Of a stretch of 64,000 bases of DNA, positions 56,593 to 64,000 are shown piece by piece. Below the pieces are notes generated by a model, which was given only the letters and a program-made list of their open reading frames with translations, was not told the origin of the DNA and ran no database searches. The DNA is from Achromobacter xylosoxidans (GTDB lineage: Bacteria; Pseudomonadota; Gammaproteobacteria; Burkholderiales; Burkholderiaceae_B): positions 4,402,001 to 4,466,000 of the forward strand of contig NZ_LN831029.1 in the NCBI RefSeq assembly GCF_001457475.1, written 5' to 3'. The position numbers were made by a program, and so were the translations under genes. Each line of letters begins with the position of its first letter. Position 1 is the stretch's first letter.

Positions 56593-58308
56593 ATGTCCAC
56601 GCCCGCCCACGCCATTATCCTCGAGCACGGCCGCTTCACCAGCGATGGCAGCACCTCGATCCTGGAAGCCGCGCTGGCCCAGGGCGTGGCCGTGCCGTTT
56701 TCCTGTCAGCGCGGCGAGTGCGGTTCATGCCGGGCCCAGGTGGCCGGCGGCGCCTACGCCCGCATCGCGCCGCCCACCGAGCGCACCTATGTCACCGCCG
56801 CCGACGAATTGCTGATGTGCCAGTGCCGGGCGACCGGCGACCTGGCGCTGCGCTTTGCGCACTGGCAGGCGCCGGCGCAACCGGCGCGCCACTACCCGGT
56901 GACGGTGCTGTCGCGGGTGCCGCTGACCGCCGACGTGACCCGGCTGATCGTGGCGCCCCACGACGCCGCCGGTGCCTTCACCTGGCAGGCCGGGCAGCAT
57001 GTGCGCTTCCTGATGGAAGATGGCGGCGAGCGCCCGTTCTCCATCGCCAGCGTGCCGGCCGCGGCCGGCCCCGCCCGGCTCGAATTCCACATCCGGCGCA
57101 TGCCCGGCGGCGGTTTCACCGAACGGGTGCTGCCGCGCCTGATGCCCGGCGACACGCTCACCCTGGCGGGCCCGCACGGCGCCTGCGTCTGGCCGGCGCG
57201 GGGCTGGGCCGAGGCGGTCCAGGAGCTGGTGCTGCTGGCCACCGGCACCGGCTATGCCGGCGTCCACGCGATCATGATGGCGGCATTGCAGGACCCGCGC
57301 ATCAGGCGCGTCACGCTCTACTGGGGCGGCCGCGACGAGGACGACTGCTACGCGGGCCCGCTGCTCAACGCGCTGCAAGGCAAGCACAGCGGGTTCCAAT
57401 GGCAGGCGGTGCTATCGCGGGCATCCGCCGCGCCCGCCTGGCACGTGCAGGACGCCGCCCTGGCCGCGGACCACGACTGGCCGCGCACGGTGGCCTACGC
57501 CTGCGGCAACCCGGCCATGGTGCGCGCGGCGCGTGATCGGTTGTGCGCGGCCGGCCTGCCCCCGGACCGCTTCGTGTCCGAGGCCTTCGTGCCGGCGCGG
57601 GATCGGCCCGCCACGCGCGTCGCGCCGGCCCCGGCCCACCCGTGGGAACAGGTCGGCCAGCGCTTCAGCCTGGACGGCATCCTCGACGCCCGCCGTCGGT
57701 CGCGCGAGGCGGTGCGCGAGATTGCCGCGCTGCTGCGGCCCGGCATGACCACGCGCGAGGCGGTCACGGCGGCCGATGCCCACCTGCGCCGCATGGGCGC
57801 GTCGCACAACTGGCATCCGACCTACGTGCGCTTCGGCCCCGACTCGCAGTCGCCGGCGGTGCAGCCTACCGACTTCCAGCGCCGGCTGCGCGACGATGAC
57901 GTGTTCGTGGTGGACATCGGCCCGGTCTGGGACGGCTACGAGGGCGACTATGGCGACACCTTCGTGCTGGGCGCGGATGCCGACCGCCGGCGCTGCGCCG
58001 AAGCCGCGCGCCAGGTGTTCCGGCGCACCCGCGAGGACTGGCTGCGCGGGCTGACCGGCGCGGCCCTGTACGACCGCGCCGAGGCCTACGCGCGCGACTA
58101 TGGCTGCGAGCTGGTGCGCGAGGTGCCGGGCCACCGGGTGGCGGATTTTCCGCACGCGCTGTACGGCCGGCACCGGCTGGCGCAGGCCGAATTCGTGCCG
58201 GCCGACGGCATCTGGGTGCTGGAGATCCAGGTGCGCGACCGGACGCTGCCGATCGGCGCGTTCTACGAGGACGTGCTGTTGCGGGAGATGGCGGACGCGG
58301 CTGCTTGA
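56593..58308 (+). CDS. Fusion of [2Fe-2S] ferredoxin, FAD/NAD reductase and M24 metallopeptidase domains
   Basis: 571 aa in one uninterrupted frame from ATG 56593. Domain 1 (about 8-90): plant-type ferredoxin with Cys38-x4-Cys43-x2-Cys46-x29-Cys76. Domain 2 (about 97-335): ferredoxin reductase with FAD motif RPFSIAS, NAD-site ATGTGYAGVHAI and C-terminal YACGNPAMV. Domain 3 (about 350-571): M24 peptidase/creatinase fold with all five metal ligands in place: Asp441 (VVDIGP), Asp452 (EGDYGD), His514 or His521 (PGHRVADFPH), Glu544 (LEIQV), Glu559 (FYEDV). No oxygenase partner is adjacent. The join lies near residues 335-350, a Pro/Arg/Ala-rich stretch. Function unknown. Confidence 0.87.
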   Translation: MSTPAHAIILEHGRFTSDGSTSILEAALAQGVAVPFSCQRGECGSCRAQVAGGAYARIAPPTERTYVTAADELLMCQCRATGDLALRFAHWQAPAQPARHYPVTVLSRVPLTADVTRLIVAPHDAAGAFTWQAGQHVRFLMEDGGERPFSIASVPAAAGPARLEFHIRRMPGGGFTERVLPRLMPGDTLTLAGPHGACVWPARGWAEAVQELVLLATGTGYAGVHAIMMAALQDPRIRRVTLYWGGRDEDDCYAGPLLNALQGKHSGFQWQAVLSRASAAPAWHVQDAALAADHDWPRTVAYACGNPAMVRAARDRLCAAGLPPDRFVSEAFVPARDRPATRVAPAPAHPWEQVGQRFSLDGILDARRRSREAVREIAALLRPGMTTREAVTAADAHLRRMGASHNWHPTYVRFGPDSQSPAVQPTDFQRRLRDDDVFVVDIGPVWDGYEGDYGDTFVLGADADRRRCAEAARQVFRRTREDWLRGLTGAALYDRAEAYARDYGCELVREVPGHRVADFPHALYGRHRLAQAEFVPADGIWVLEIQVRDRTLPIGAFYEDVLLREMADAAA

Positions 58309-58405
58309 CCGGACTCAGGGTTTGTCCCAATGCCGGGCCTGTCGATCCGCCCCAAGCTCATACGTCGTCCCGATACGCACCACTTCCTTCAAAGGCGGAT
58401 TCATC

Positions 58406-58852
58406 ATGACGACTGGCACTGTTACCCTGCATCGCGTCCTGCGCGCATCACCCGACACCGTTTACCGCGCCTTCCTCGAGCCGGACGCGGTCGTGCGCTG
58501 GCTGCCCCCGTATGGCTTCACCTGCGAGGTCTTCGAGCTTGATGCCAAGGTCGGCGGCAGGCACCGCATGGCGTTCCGCAATTTCGGCACCGGCCACGCC
58601 CACGGCTTCGGCGGCGAATACCTGGAACTGGTGCCGGGCGAGAAGATCCGCTACACCGACGAGTTCGACGACCCGAACCTGCCGGGCCGCATGCAGACCA
58701 CGATCACCTTGCGCAAGGTGTCCTGCGGCACGGAGATGACCGTGGTGCAGGAGAACATCCCCGCGGTGATCCCGACGGAGATGTGCTACCTGGGCTGGCA
58801 GGAATCGCTGGCCCAGCTGATGCGGCTGGTCGAGCCGCAGATCCCCGACTGA
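58406..58852 (+). CDS. SRPBCC/AHSA1-family protein
   Basis: 148 aa from ATG 58406. AHSA1-type START-like fold: HRVLRASPDTVYRAFLEPDAVVRWLPPYGFTCEVFELDAKVGG, RYTDEFDDPNLPG, and MCYLGWQESLAQLMRLVEPQIPD at the end. Members bind small hydrophobic ligands; no substrate known. Lies 97 bases after the fusion gene. Confidence 0.9.
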   Translation: MTTGTVTLHRVLRASPDTVYRAFLEPDAVVRWLPPYGFTCEVFELDAKVGGRHRMAFRNFGTGHAHGFGGEYLELVPGEKIRYTDEFDDPNLPGRMQTTITLRKVSCGTEMTVVQENIPAVIPTEMCYLGWQESLAQLMRLVEPQIPD

Positions 58853-58858
58853 GGCCGA

Positions 58859-59806
58859 TCAGCCTGCGCGTTCGGCCAGCTCGTCCAGCAGCTCGGCCGA
58901 CGGCACGAAGAACAGGCTGCCGGTGACGGCGCGGCTGTAGTCGAGCAGGCGGTCGTAGTTGCCGGCAGGACGACCCACGAACATGTTCTCGAGCATCTGT
59001 TCGATCGGCTTGGGCGAACGCGCGTAGCCGATGAAATAGGTGCCGAATTCGCCGGCGCCGGCGCGGCCGAACGGCATGTTGTCGCGCAGGATCTTGATCT
59101 CCTGGCCATCTTCTTCCAGCGTGGTCAGGGCGCTGTGCGAGTACGACGGCTTGACGTCGTCGGGCAGCTCGACGTTGGTGAGCTTGCGGCGGCCGATGAT
59201 GAGTTCCTGCTGTTCGGTGGACAGCTTTTCCCAGGCGCTCATGTCGTGCAGATACTTCTGCACCAGCACGTAGCTGCCGCCGGCGAAGGCTTCGTCCTCG
59301 TCGCCGATCAGGGTGTAGCCGGGCAGTTCGAACCCCTGCGGGTTCTCGGTGCCGTCGACGAAGCCGATGATGGCGCGCCGGTCGAAGTAGCGGAAGCCGT
59401 GCACTTCATCGACCACCGTGGCCGCCGAGCCCAGCGCGGCCACCAGCAAGGTGGCCAGCTCGAAACAGGCGTCCATGGCTTCGGCGCGGATGTGCAGCAG
59501 GATGTCGCCCGGCGTCGACACGGCGACGCGCTCGCCCGTGCCGATCTCGCGGAACGGATGCAGGCCGGCGGGCCGCGGCGCGCCGAACAGCGCGTCCCAG
59601 GCGGCCGAGCCGAAGCCACAGACACAGGACAGGTCGGCGGCCACCGCGCGCGTGCCGACGGTGCGCACCAGGTTGCCGACGTCTTCACACCAGGCGCGCA
59701 CGGCGGCGGCGTTGTCGGCGCCGGGGTTCAGCGTGGCGACGATGAAGATCGCGTAGCGGGCGTTGGGGCTGAGGACGGCTTGCGGTTCTACGGGTTTTTC
59801 AGGCAT
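58859..59806 (-). CDS. DyP-type heme peroxidase, YfeX-like
   Basis: 315 aa from ATG 59806, no Tat or Sec signal. DyP motifs: GFVDGTENPQG (the catalytic GxxDG), DVKPSYSHSALT with the proximal heme His, ILRDNMPFG, and FGTYFIGYARSPKPIEQMLENMFVG. Size and lack of export signal fit the cytoplasmic YfeX/P-type group. No C-terminal encapsulin-docking peptide is seen. Converges with the SRPBCC gene 6 bases apart. Confidence 0.93.
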   Translation of the reverse strand: MPEKPVEPQAVLSPNARYAIFIVATLNPGADNAAAVRAWCEDVGNLVRTVGTRAVAADLSCVCGFGSAAWDALFGAPRPAGLHPFREIGTGERVAVSTPGDILLHIRAEAMDACFELATLLVAALGSAATVVDEVHGFRYFDRRAIIGFVDGTENPQGFELPGYTLIGDEDEAFAGGSYVLVQKYLHDMSAWEKLSTEQQELIIGRRKLTNVELPDDVKPSYSHSALTTLEEDGQEIKILRDNMPFGRAGAGEFGTYFIGYARSPKPIEQMLENMFVGRPAGNYDRLLDYSRAVTGSLFFVPSAELLDELAERAG

Positions 59807-59914
59807 GGGATTCGATGGGGCCGGCGGCGGCCCGCGAGAAAGAAAAGGGGCGCTGGCAATATAGCCGATGCGGTCGCGGACCCGCGGCACGGGCGTGGCG
59901 GCGGGCGCCGCGGC

Positions 59915-60724
59915 TCATGCGGCGCCGCGTTCGCCACGAGCGGTCGGCGGGGCCAGTTCGGCGAGCAGTTCTTCCAGTTCCTGGCAATGGGTGCGGTCGT
60001 GCTCGAGCAGCTCGCGCACGATCTGTTCGAGCGTCATGCGGTGCAGGCCGTCGCGCAGGCCGCACCGCGCCAGCGCCGTCGCGTCCAGCTTGCGCAGCGA
60101 GGCGCACAACTGCGCCCGGCCGCGGCGGAACGAGGCCAGCGCGGCGTCCGGGTCCTGCTCCTGGTAATCGCGCTCGGCCGCCAGGGCGCTGCCGTCGACG
60201 GAATCGATGCGCGGCAGCGGCGCGGCGAGAATGGCCTCGATGCGCTGGACGAACACGGTATCCAGGCCGCGCAGGAGGCAGACGTGTTCGGTGGCCGAAA
60301 ACCCGGTTCCGTCGGGCCGGCGGGTACGCCACGGCGCCGGCACGCGCGCCATCAGGCTGGCCACGGCGTCCGGCATGCGCGCCAGCCCGTCGATGACCCC
60401 GGCGAACGGCAGCGCCACGGGCCGCGGGCTGAACACCGCGCCATAGCTGAAGATCGCGCCCGCCACGCGGCCGCGCGCCTGCACCACCTCATGCCCATGG
60501 CGCCGCATCAGGTCGGCCACGAGCGCGCCGCAGAACTGCCGCGCGGTGGTGTCCGCCGCGACTTCGGGGAACATCGTTTCGACGTCGTCGCTGATGGCGG
60601 CGACGGCGGCCACGCCGACCCGCGACAGCGCCGCGTACTCGAGGTAGCGGCCCGGCTCGTCAATCAGGGCCTCGAGCTGCTGCCCGAGAGGGGTGGCGCG
60701 GAATCGGTCGAAACGGGAATGCAT
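59915..60724 (-). CDS. DinB-family protein with extra N-terminal domain
   Basis: 269 aa from ATG 60724. The C-terminal half (from about residue 115) fits the DinB/MPI four-helix bundle: SATEHVCLLRGLD and LLEHDRTHCQELEELLAEL supply the metal histidines. The N-terminal 110 residues (FRATPLGQQLEALIDEPGRYLEYAALSRVGVAAVAA...) are not assigned. DinB proteins are often thiol-dependent transferases; function here unknown. The 266 bases after it to 60990 hold nothing recognisable. Confidence 0.8.
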   Translation of the reverse strand: MHSRFDRFRATPLGQQLEALIDEPGRYLEYAALSRVGVAAVAAISDDVETMFPEVAADTTARQFCGALVADLMRRHGHEVVQARGRVAGAIFSYGAVFSPRPVALPFAGVIDGLARMPDAVASLMARVPAPWRTRRPDGTGFSATEHVCLLRGLDTVFVQRIEAILAAPLPRIDSVDGSALAAERDYQEQDPDAALASFRRGRAQLCASLRKLDATALARCGLRDGLHRMTLEQIVRELLEHDRTHCQELEELLAELAPPTARGERGAA

Positions 60725-60990
60725 GGGCGGGGTGGCCGGTAACTGCGCAAAACGATACGTTACCAGCCGAGCACCGTCAACACCGGAAGGATGCCGGAGC
60801 ACCGGCCGAACCGACAGGGATGGCGCCGCGCCTGGCCGTGGCAGACATGATGGCGCTCCCGTGCGTTGCGTTCAGTGTTGGCCGGCCTGCTCCCGCTGCA
60901 GATGAGCCTGCGGCCGGCGCAATTGCCGCGACGGCGTTACACCGCGGCCAATCCGCCAATTTGTGCTGCCGTGCCACGGCACGGGCCATG

Positions 60991-61398
60991 TCAAGGACGA
61001 AAGATCTGCTTGACCAAAAACGCTTCAAGTCCTTCATTCAGGGTCTGGACGATGCCCCCATTGGGTGTCGCCCACAACAGGATTCGTCGACTGCCATTGT
61101 CATACAGGTAGTAGCGCCCGTCACCCGCATCGACCAGCGGCACCGCGAGCCTGGGATAAGTCGCGTCGCGGCTCAGATCGGCGTACATGTTCCGCACATT
61201 CAAGTAATAGTCCGGCGGAACTCCCAACCCGTAGGTTTCAGTGGCGCCAAACACAATGACGCCGAACGTGGACAGATAATCGACGTATTCATCGGCCAGA
61301 GCGAAGCCCAGGCTCTCTCCCAGCTGCTGAATATCCTCGCCCCGGGCGGGACGAATGGTGGCATGGTTGCGCTCGACCAGCGCGGTAAGTTCGTTCAT
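60991..61398 (-). CDS. SMI1/KNR4 (SUKH)-type immunity protein
   Basis: 135 aa. SUKH-superfamily pattern: a helical start (IQQLGESLGFALADEYVDYLSTFGVIVFG), strands YYLYDNGSRRILLWAT and a C-terminal helix GLEAFLVKQIF. SUKH proteins neutralise contact-dependent nuclease toxins of matching specificity. The ATG overlaps the toxin gene stop (ATGA), as immunity genes usually do. Last gene of the minus-strand operon. Confidence 0.85.
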   Translation of the reverse strand: MNELTALVERNHATIRPARGEDIQQLGESLGFALADEYVDYLSTFGVIVFGATETYGLGVPPDYYLNVRNMYADLSRDATYPRLAVPLVDAGDGRYYLYDNGSRRILLWATPNGGIVQTLNEGLEAFLVKQIFRP

Positions 61399-61997
61399 GA
61401 CGTTTCCCGATCACGTTGATTATCAATCTGCGTGGCACGCGCCTTCCAATGGTCGCCACGCTCGTCGCCAAAATTTCCCCGATCGATCTCCGATTCCTTC
61501 AATTTATTGTGCAGGATATTGTCATTGCCGTTGCCCCGATGCTCCGAACCCGTCAGTTCGGCAAGGGGAGAATCCTGCGACTGGCCTATATGGTGAAGCT
61601 CTATGGGTTTCCCGCCGTCGTCGAGCGGCGCACGGCCATCCCGCATTCTTTCCAGATTGGTCTTGCCGAACGCATCCTCCCGGTCATAATCGATATCACC
61701 GCGGATCAACACGTCCTTTCCATTGACCGTCTCTGGTTTCAAATCCGCATTTTCATAAATATTGGCTTCGGCGTCGCTACCGATGGCGTCCAGAATCGTG
61801 TCCGGGTAGCCGAGGCTCTCAAGCCGGTCCCGTCGCTCATCGCTCAGCGGCGGTAGATCCTGGCGCATGTCTTGCGTCACCACCATCGGCCGGTCCAGTT
61901 CCGCGATCAGTACGCATTTTCCTGGCATATCCCAGGCCAACTGCGCCAGACGGCACGGGGCATCGCCTCCAACGGCCCGCAGGTGTTCGAAATTCAT
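61395..61997 (-). CDS. LHH-type HNH/Endo VII nuclease toxin
   Basis: 200 aa from ATG 61997 (AGGAAA 6 bases upstream; overlaps the ATPase stop as ATGA). The C-terminal nuclease domain, about residues 70-200, has GKTNLERMRDGRAPLDDGG, then IELHHIGQSQDSPLAELTGSEHRG and NDNILHNK, the invariant L-H-H motif of this toxin group. The first 65 residues are a short unassigned region; there is no signal peptide, RHS repeat, PAAR or other known delivery domain. Cleaves DNA or RNA in the recipient cell by family inference. Immunity gene follows directly. Confidence 0.88.
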   Translation of the reverse strand: MNFEHLRAVGGDAPCRLAQLAWDMPGKCVLIAELDRPMVVTQDMRQDLPPLSDERRDRLESLGYPDTILDAIGSDAEANIYENADLKPETVNGKDVLIRGDIDYDREDAFGKTNLERMRDGRAPLDDGGKPIELHHIGQSQDSPLAELTGSEHRGNGNDNILHNKLKESEIDRGNFGDERGDHWKARATQIDNQRDRETS

Positions 61998-64000
61998 GCT
62001 GATTTCCTGTTTTCGATGTTGGTGCGCCAAGCGGCGTAGATTTCCAGGTGGCTGTCGCGTTGCAGGCTATAGTCTTTCATCACGCACTGCTGTATCGCCA
62101 AGCAAAGGTCATCCTCCACATGCCGGACCAGCGCCCTGACGATGGCGTCCAAGCCCGCCTGCAGCTGTTCATAATCCGCTGCTGTTTCGATCAGTTTGCG
62201 TATCTCGGGTCGGCATCCAAGCACATTGACGACCAGGCGGGCCAGGCTTTCAAATGCTTGCGGCTGCCATAGGGCAATGGCTTCCCCCTGACGAAACATG
62301 CGTAGTACGTCATGCACCGCAATCTTGTCCGGCGCCCGCAGGGGCAGCCCACGCAAGCCGCGCTCCACAACACCCAGATCCACCGGATAGGGCGCATGAA
62401 CCCGTTTTGCCAATAACAAGCGCAGCGCCTGGTGATTGAACATCTCGCGCGCGAAACTAGCCGCTTGCCGCGGCACCTCATAGGCATAGGGACGTGTCTC
62501 GCCCTCGAACTTCGTCACCTGGCAAAGCACGGGCTCCAGCCAGTCGTTCTGGTGCACGACGGCCACGCCCTTGGGCAAGCGCGCAATCTCTTCCAGTTGA
62601 TCATCACGCAGCCCGGCCGATTTGCCGATCAGACGCCGGTCCGCCTCGTCGGGCAAGCGCATGATGATCTTGGTGTTCGTATTACGGATCGCCGCGACAT
62701 CGACCGCGTTGGGAGACTGATCGACAATGATGAATCCTTCCCCATAGGTGCGCATTTCGGCGATGGCGTTGGTCAGCATTTCGACCGATTTCCCTGCCAC
62801 GCCCGCGCCTTCGGCGCCCGTGCCGACGGGGTCGCGCTTCAGAAGATGATGCGCCTCCTCAAGCACCGTAACGTGGCGCAGGGGTTGGTTCATGCCTCCT
62901 TTCGCCATCCGGTGTTCATTCAAGCGCATGACCAGGACGCCCATGATCAAAGCCTTGGTCTCCGCGGAACCGACACGGCTCAGATCGACAATGGCGGAAC
63001 GTTCGAACAGATCGTCGGCATCAATCTCGTCGGCGGCGAAGATCCGGCCATTCAGGCCATTGGTCAGGGATTGGACCCGGGTCGTCAACGAGCCGATATA
63101 GTTGCCTTTCACTTCCTGTGAATAGACCGACGCATCGATCACGCTGTGCAGCGTGGCAAGCAGATCACCGAAACTCGGATATAGATCCGCGTAGCCAGGA
63201 TTGACGGACAGTTCCAGATCCCAGCCACACTGCTCGTAGGCAAGCAGCAGAGCCTCTTTCAATACCGCCGGCATTGCCGCGTACATGGGCCAGCAGACAC
63301 TGAAAATCTCGATCAGGCGATCCACGTGCTCGAGCACATGAATGGCCTCAGGAAAGCGGAATGGATTGATGCGCAACAGTTCGGAGTGCGCGGGATTCGT
63401 GCCATACACCCTGACGCGGGAATTGTGGCCGAATACGTGCTTGTACTCGCCCTTGGCCGGTTCGATGACCAGGAACGGGATTTCATTGGCCTCGATCTGG
63501 CTGAGAATCTGATACATCGTGTTGCTCTTGCCTGCGCCCGTCGATCCGCTGACAAAGACGTGGCTCGTCAACTGGTCCAACGCAAGAGTGATGCTTTGCG
63601 GAAGATTCTCCCAGAGGTGGCGCATCTGTCCCAGCTTCAACGTACGCGTGCCCTTGCCGGCAGGAACGGCTCGCCGGCCATCCACATACTGGACCTTGCG
63701 GCCGAAAGCCTGTGTTTCCACTACCGCCACGGTAGACGTGGATCGGCGTGGCAGGCTCAGCTGAATCGCCAATTCCCGTCCCGACACCAGGGTCGCCGGA
63801 GTAACGTACGGGATCGGAATACGCTTCGAGAAATGATGATCGAGCTGCGGATGGCTGACCGCGGCCAACCAATCCAGTGCCGCCGACTTTCGCGCCGAGT
63901 TCCAGGTGGTCAGGGCAAAGTCCTCGTGGCTGGATTTACTGCCGCGGATCAGCCCCAGGAACAGGCTGGCCAAGGCCTCGGAAGAGGCGGTGCTATCGCC
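61994..64000 (-). CDS. HerA/VirB4-like ATPase (5' end beyond window)
   Basis: At least 668 residues; the frame stays open to the right edge, so the true start is outside. A TTG at 63973 is in frame but only an arbitrary start. P-loop ATPase core: Walker A FVSGSTGAGKSNT, EPAKGEYKHVFG after it, Walker B VTVLEEAHHLL, and the sensor stretch FIIVDQSPNAVDVAAIRNTNTKIIMRLPDEADR, all as in HerA/VirB4-type DNA or protein pumps. The N-terminal region before the P-loop (about 150 visible residues) and the C-terminal 180 residues are not assigned to a known domain. Stop overlaps the toxin start. Confidence 0.85.
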   Translation of the reverse strand, partial: GDSTASSEALASLFLGLIRGSKSSHEDFALTTWNSARKSAALDWLAAVSHPQLDHHFSKRIPIPYVTPATLVSGRELAIQLSLPRRSTSTVAVVETQAFGRKVQYVDGRRAVPAGKGTRTLKLGQMRHLWENLPQSITLALDQLTSHVFVSGSTGAGKSNTMYQILSQIEANEIPFLVIEPAKGEYKHVFGHNSRVRVYGTNPAHSELLRINPFRFPEAIHVLEHVDRLIEIFSVCWPMYAAMPAVLKEALLLAYEQCGWDLELSVNPGYADLYPSFGDLLATLHSVIDASVYSQEVKGNYIGSLTTRVQSLTNGLNGRIFAADEIDADDLFERSAIVDLSRVGSAETKALIMGVLVMRLNEHRMAKGGMNQPLRHVTVLEEAHHLLKRDPVGTGAEGAGVAGKSVEMLTNAIAEMRTYGEGFIIVDQSPNAVDVAAIRNTNTKIIMRLPDEADRRLIGKSAGLRDDQLEEIARLPKGVAVVHQNDWLEPVLCQVTKFEGETRPYAYEVPRQAASFAREMFNHQALRLLLAKRVHAPYPVDLGVVERGLRGLPLRAPDKIAVHDVLRMFRQGEAIALWQPQAFESLARLVVNVLGCRPEIRKLIETAADYEQLQAGLDAIVRALVRHVEDDLCLAIQQCVMKDYSLQRDSHLEIYAAWRTNIENRKSA

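Noticed and set aside
58859..58900. Encapsulin-targeting tail on the DyP peroxidase
   Set aside because: The protein ends at ELLDELAERAG without a docking extension, and no encapsulin gene is adjacent.
60777..61037. Small minus-strand open frame of 86 codons between DinB and SUKH genes
   Set aside because: It overlaps the end of the SUKH gene in another frame and lacks a ribosome site or recognisable pattern.

Overview
The window is high-GC, densely packed chromosomal DNA. It holds many orphan Bug-family periplasmic binding proteins, LysR regulators, ABC importers, a metQNI cluster and a tandem glycine riboswitch. This combination fits a soil- or host-associated member of the Alcaligenaceae (Achromobacter/Bordetella type). 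The taxonomic call is inference from gene content and codon use; there is no rRNA gene here to settle it. No tRNA, rRNA, CRISPR array or insertion sequence was seen.

Layout: 1-1.2 kb, the 5' part of a class V aminotransferase divergent from an Lrp-type regulator. 1.4-9.6 kb, a peptide-import module: winged-helix regulator, double-ATPase, binding protein, two permeases, M14 carboxypeptidase, then a YjaB-like acetyltransferase. 9.6-10.1 kb, a ParE/RelE-type toxin with a ribbon-helix-helix antitoxin. 10.3-14.6 kb, an iron-uptake signalling unit with a Fur box, FecI-like sigma factor, FecR-like anti-sigma factor and TonB-dependent transducer. 14.7-18.6 kb, small housekeeping genes including a lytic transglycosylase. 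18.7-20.5 kb, a LysR regulator and an adenine deaminase. 20.7-23 kb, a carboxylesterase and a Bug protein. 23-25.3 kb, a TetR regulator divergent from a drug exporter, with a well-formed operator and promoter.

25.5-30.5 kb carries an M20 amidohydrolase, a Tat-type Bug protein overlapping a BMP-domain protein, a GNAT enzyme and aspartate dehydrogenase. 30.5-35.4 kb has an SbmA/BacA-like ABC exporter, then LysR, a LigI-like amidohydrolase and a Bug protein ending in a strong terminator. 35.5-40.7 kb has a PAS-GGDEF-EAL protein, HslR, PPK2 and two proteins of unknown function. 40.7-44.7 kb is metQ-metN-metI plus a methionine gamma-lyase-like enzyme. 44.8-50.3 kb has a CopD-like membrane protein, an MFS/AraC divergent pair, an opine-type dehydrogenase and a 3-hydroxyacyl-CoA dehydrogenase relative. 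50.3-53.2 kb has a class C beta-lactamase divergent from a glycine-riboswitch-controlled D-amino acid dehydrogenase. 53.3-60.7 kb has TauE/SafE, PhzF, a MocR regulator divergent from a ferredoxin-reductase/M24-peptidase fusion, an SRPBCC protein, a DyP peroxidase and a DinB protein.

61-64 kb looks different: base composition is visibly less GC-rich. It holds three tightly overlapping minus-strand genes: a HerA/VirB4-like ATPase cut by the window edge, an LHH-type nuclease toxin and a SUKH-type immunity protein. This operon and the Fd-FNR-M24 fusion at 56.6-58.3 kb are the two most unusual items.
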